Shown piece after piece: positions 4,346 to 6,460 of a stretch of 6,460 bases of DNA. Made by a program: the position numbers and the translations under genes. Numbering within the stretch: the stretch's first letter is position 1; each line of letters starts with the position of its first letter. The stretch spans positions 1 to 6,460 of the forward strand of contig JALWQZ010000028.1 in the NCBI GenBank assembly GCA_027077895.1. The letters are read 5' to 3'. Under the pieces are notes generated by a model, which was not told where the DNA came from, did not search any database, and was given only the letters and a program-made list of their open reading frames with translations. Origin of the DNA: Microcaldota archaeon (GTDB lineage: Archaea; B1Sed10-29; WALL01; WAMD01).

Positions 4346-6460
4346 ATGGAGAAGAGGATATACTTTTTTGAAGAGGGTAGCAAAGACATGAAAGCCCTTT
4401 TGGGCGGGAAAGGTGCAAATCTAGCAGAGATGAAGAGAATAGGTCTCCCAGTTCCAGAGGGGTTCACAATAATTACAAAGATATGTTTAGATTACGTTAA
4501 GACGAACCAGTGGCCAAAAGGTTTATGGGATGAAGTTGTTGCGTCCATGCACGAGCTAGAAAGGAGAACTGGCAAGAAGTTTGGTGACCCAGAGGATCCA
4601 CTACTTGTATCTGTTAGGTCTGGAGCACCTGTCTCAATGCCTGGGATGATGGACACCATACTAAATCTAGGTTTAACTGATGTTAGTGTTGAGGGCCTGG
4701 CAAAACAGACAAATAACTCAAGGTTTGCTTATGACGCATACAGGCGTTTCATCCAAATGTTTGGTAATGTAGTTACAGGCATCCCCCACGAAGAGTTCGA
4801 GGAGATCCTTGATAAATACAAGAAGCAGGAGGGCGTGACCTACGATTATGAGTTGAGCACAGACGCGTTAAAGTCTGTGATATCTGATTACAAAGATTTA
4901 TACAAGAAGGAAACTGGAGAGGATTTCCCCCAGGATGCGTGGAAGCAGTTGAAGATGGCAATAGAGGCAGTTTGGAAATCATGGAACAACCCAAGAGCGA
5001 TAGTTTATAGGAAGGCGAATAAGATCCCAGACGACATGGGGACGGCTGTCAACATTGTCCAGATGGTATTTGGTAATATGGGTAATGACTCAGGTACTGG
5101 CGTTGCATTTACTAGGAACCCAAGCACAGGCGAAAAGAAGTTGTACGGTGAATTCTTGATTAACGCTCAGGGTGAAGATGTTGTTGCAGGTATAAGAACA
5201 CCAAAACACATTGATGAATTAGAGAGCGAGATGCCTGAGATTGCATCACAACTAAAGGAGGTTGCTTCCCTCCTAGAGAAGCACTATAGGGACATGCAAG
5301 ATATTGAATTCACTGTTGAGAAAGGAAAATTGTACCTCCTACAAACTAGAACTGGCAAGAGGACTCCACAAGCAGCAGTTAAAATTGCAGTGGATATGGT
5401 GAAGGAGGGCTTGATAACCAAGGAGGAAGCAATCCTTAGGGTTGATCCAAGTTCTGTGGACAAACTCTTGCATCCTAGAATCGATTACACAAATAATCCA
5501 ACAGTTATTGCTAAAGGGTTACCCGCAAGTCCTGGTGCTGCGTCCGGCAAGGTTGTCTTTGATCCAGACGAAGCGAAGAGACTAGGTGATTCTGGTGAGA
5601 AGGTAATCCTAGTCAGACCAGAGACAACACCAGATGACATACATGGGGTTATTGCTTCCCAAGGTGTTCTGACCAGTAGGGGTGGAATGACTTCCCATGC
5701 TGCAGTTGTTGCCAGAGGTATGGGCAAGCCTGCGGTTGTTGGCTGTAGCGATATATACGTTGACCTTGATAGGGAAATTTTCAAGGTTGGAGACAGGATT
5801 GTCAAGAAAGGTGAGGTTATAACAATAGATGGTTCTAGTGGTAATGTAATACTCGGTGAGGCGCCTGTCTTGAGGCCTGAGATTTCAGGAGAGTTCAAGG
5901 AGTTGCTGGAGTGGGCGGACGGATTTAGGAAATTGAAAGTTAAGACGAACGCGGACCTGCCAGGAGACGCTAGAGTGGCTAGGCAGTTTGGAGCAGAGGG
6001 GATAGGTCTTTGTAGGACAGAGCACATGTTTCTAGGACCAGAGAGGTTACCTATTGTCCAGGAGATGATACTTGCTACCAATGAAGACGAGAAGAAGCAG
6101 GCACTCAAAAAATTGTTAGAGAGGCAGAGAAAAGATTTCCTGGAACTCCTTGATGTTATGGACGGGCTTCCAGTGACTATAAGGCTCCTAGACCCTCCAT
6201 TGCACGAATTTTTGCCCGACTCAACAGAGTTAGAGATTAGGCTTACAGAACTCAAGGTTGGTAATGGTGACTCTAGTGAGATAGACAAGTTAGAGAAACT
6301 CCTAAAGAAGGTCAAAGAACTTGAGGAAGCGAACCCGATGCTTGGCCACAGGGGATGTAGGTTAGGTATAACGATGCCTGAATTATACAGAATGCAAGTG
6401 AGGGCAATTCTAGAGGCTGCTCTGGAACTCAAAAAGAAAGGCAAACATCCAGTGCCAGAG
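4346..6460 (+). CDS. ppdK: Pyruvate, phosphate dikinase (partial, C-terminus beyond window)
   Basis: This enzyme interconverts PEP + AMP + PPi and pyruvate + ATP + Pi, serving glycolysis or gluconeogenesis. The first 705 residues are present; full-length enzymes have about 870-890. The N-terminal ATP-grasp domain (about 1-345) shows GGKGANLAEM with K22, SVRSGAPVSMPGMMDTILNLG (split at R91), E321 and the LLQTRTGKR end with Q333 and R335. The swivelling phosphohistidine domain (about 380-505) carries GGMTSHAAVVARG with catalytic H451, equivalent to His455 of the Clostridium symbiosum enzyme. The PEP/pyruvate barrel begins at about 515 with LCRTEHMF (R557), RLLDPPLHEF (R613) and GHRGCRLG (667-674). 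The final acid-base cysteine lies beyond the edge. The insert TELKVGNGDSSEIDKLEKL is normal for PPDK and separates it from PEP synthase. Spacing of 36 bases after pcn suggests co-transcription, possibly attenuated. Confidence 0.97.
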   Translation, partial: MEKRIYFFEEGSKDMKALLGGKGANLAEMKRIGLPVPEGFTIITKICLDYVKTNQWPKGLWDEVVASMHELERRTGKKFGDPEDPLLVSVRSGAPVSMPGMMDTILNLGLTDVSVEGLAKQTNNSRFAYDAYRRFIQMFGNVVTGIPHEEFEEILDKYKKQEGVTYDYELSTDALKSVISDYKDLYKKETGEDFPQDAWKQLKMAIEAVWKSWNNPRAIVYRKANKIPDDMGTAVNIVQMVFGNMGNDSGTGVAFTRNPSTGEKKLYGEFLINAQGEDVVAGIRTPKHIDELESEMPEIASQLKEVASLLEKHYRDMQDIEFTVEKGKLYLLQTRTGKRTPQAAVKIAVDMVKEGLITKEEAILRVDPSSVDKLLHPRIDYTNNPTVIAKGLPASPGAASGKVVFDPDEAKRLGDSGEKVILVRPETTPDDIHGVIASQGVLTSRGGMTSHAAVVARGMGKPAVVGCSDIYVDLDREIFKVGDRIVKKGEVITIDGSSGNVILGEAPVLRPEISGEFKELLEWADGFRKLKVKTNADLPGDARVARQFGAEGIGLCRTEHMFLGPERLPIVQEMILATNEDEKKQALKKLLERQRKDFLELLDVMDGLPVTIRLLDPPLHEFLPDSTELEIRLTELKVGNGDSSEIDKLEKLLKKVKELEEANPMLGHRGCRLGITMPELYRMQVRAILEAALELKKKGKHPVPE

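Noticed and set aside
5485..6444. Long open frame of 319 codons on the minus strand opposite ppdK
   Set aside because: It lies wholly antisense to an unmistakable PPDK with catalytic motifs in the right order and spacing. Its translation is serine-, leucine- and proline-rich low-complexity text with no recognisable domain, the usual shadow of a conserved gene.
1..6460. CRISPR array, tRNA/rRNA gene, transposon or attachment site
   Set aside because: No regularly spaced repeats other than the paired operator, no RNA-gene structure and no transposase or terminal repeats were seen; the sequence is almost fully occupied by protein genes.

Overview
The window comes from an archaeon. The evidence is a canonical archaeal/eukaryotic-type sliding clamp (PCNA), a DUF2178-like membrane protein, a COG1361-type S-layer-like exported protein, and two promoters with archaeal TATA/BRE geometry that place transcription starts on or next to start codons (leaderless mRNAs), while downstream operon genes carry Shine-Dalgarno sites. 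The exact lineage cannot be fixed from the sequence alone.

Layout: two divergent transcription units share a short control region at 2436-2509. The leftward unit (minus strand, 2435 down to the left edge) encodes, in order, a four-helix membrane protein (DUF2178-like), a 62-residue XRE-family repressor, a secreted and membrane-anchored protein of four Ig-like/CARDB-like modules (511 aa), and the N-terminal 110 residues of a MacB/LolD-type ABC ATPase, which runs off the window. Its genes overlap by 1-7 bases, so translation is probably coupled. A permease of the FtsX/MacB type is expected just outside the left edge. The promoter carries two copies of a palindrome, TGTAAAG-N4-CTTTACA, exactly 27 bp apart. 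One lies between the TATA box and the start codon; the other lies inside the first codons of the membrane protein gene. This looks like an autoregulatory operator for the XRE protein.

The rightward unit (plus strand, 2510 to the right edge) encodes protein L-isoaspartate O-methyltransferase (pcm), a Nudix hydrolase resembling archaeal ADP-ribose pyrophosphatases, the sliding clamp PCNA, and the first 705 codons of pyruvate, phosphate dikinase (ppdK), cut by the window end. The genes are 4-36 bp apart. A small GC-rich inverted repeat with a T-run sits on the PCNA stop codon and may reduce read-through into ppdK.

The rightward genes are housekeeping or maintenance functions: protein damage repair, nucleotide clean-up, DNA replication, and PEP/pyruvate interconversion. 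The leftward unit is the more interesting part: a self-regulated envelope module combining a small repressor, a membrane partner, a cell-surface protein and an ABC exporter-like ATPase. No CRISPR array, tRNA, rRNA, insertion sequence or origin was seen, and no gene-free stretch exceeds about 75 bases.
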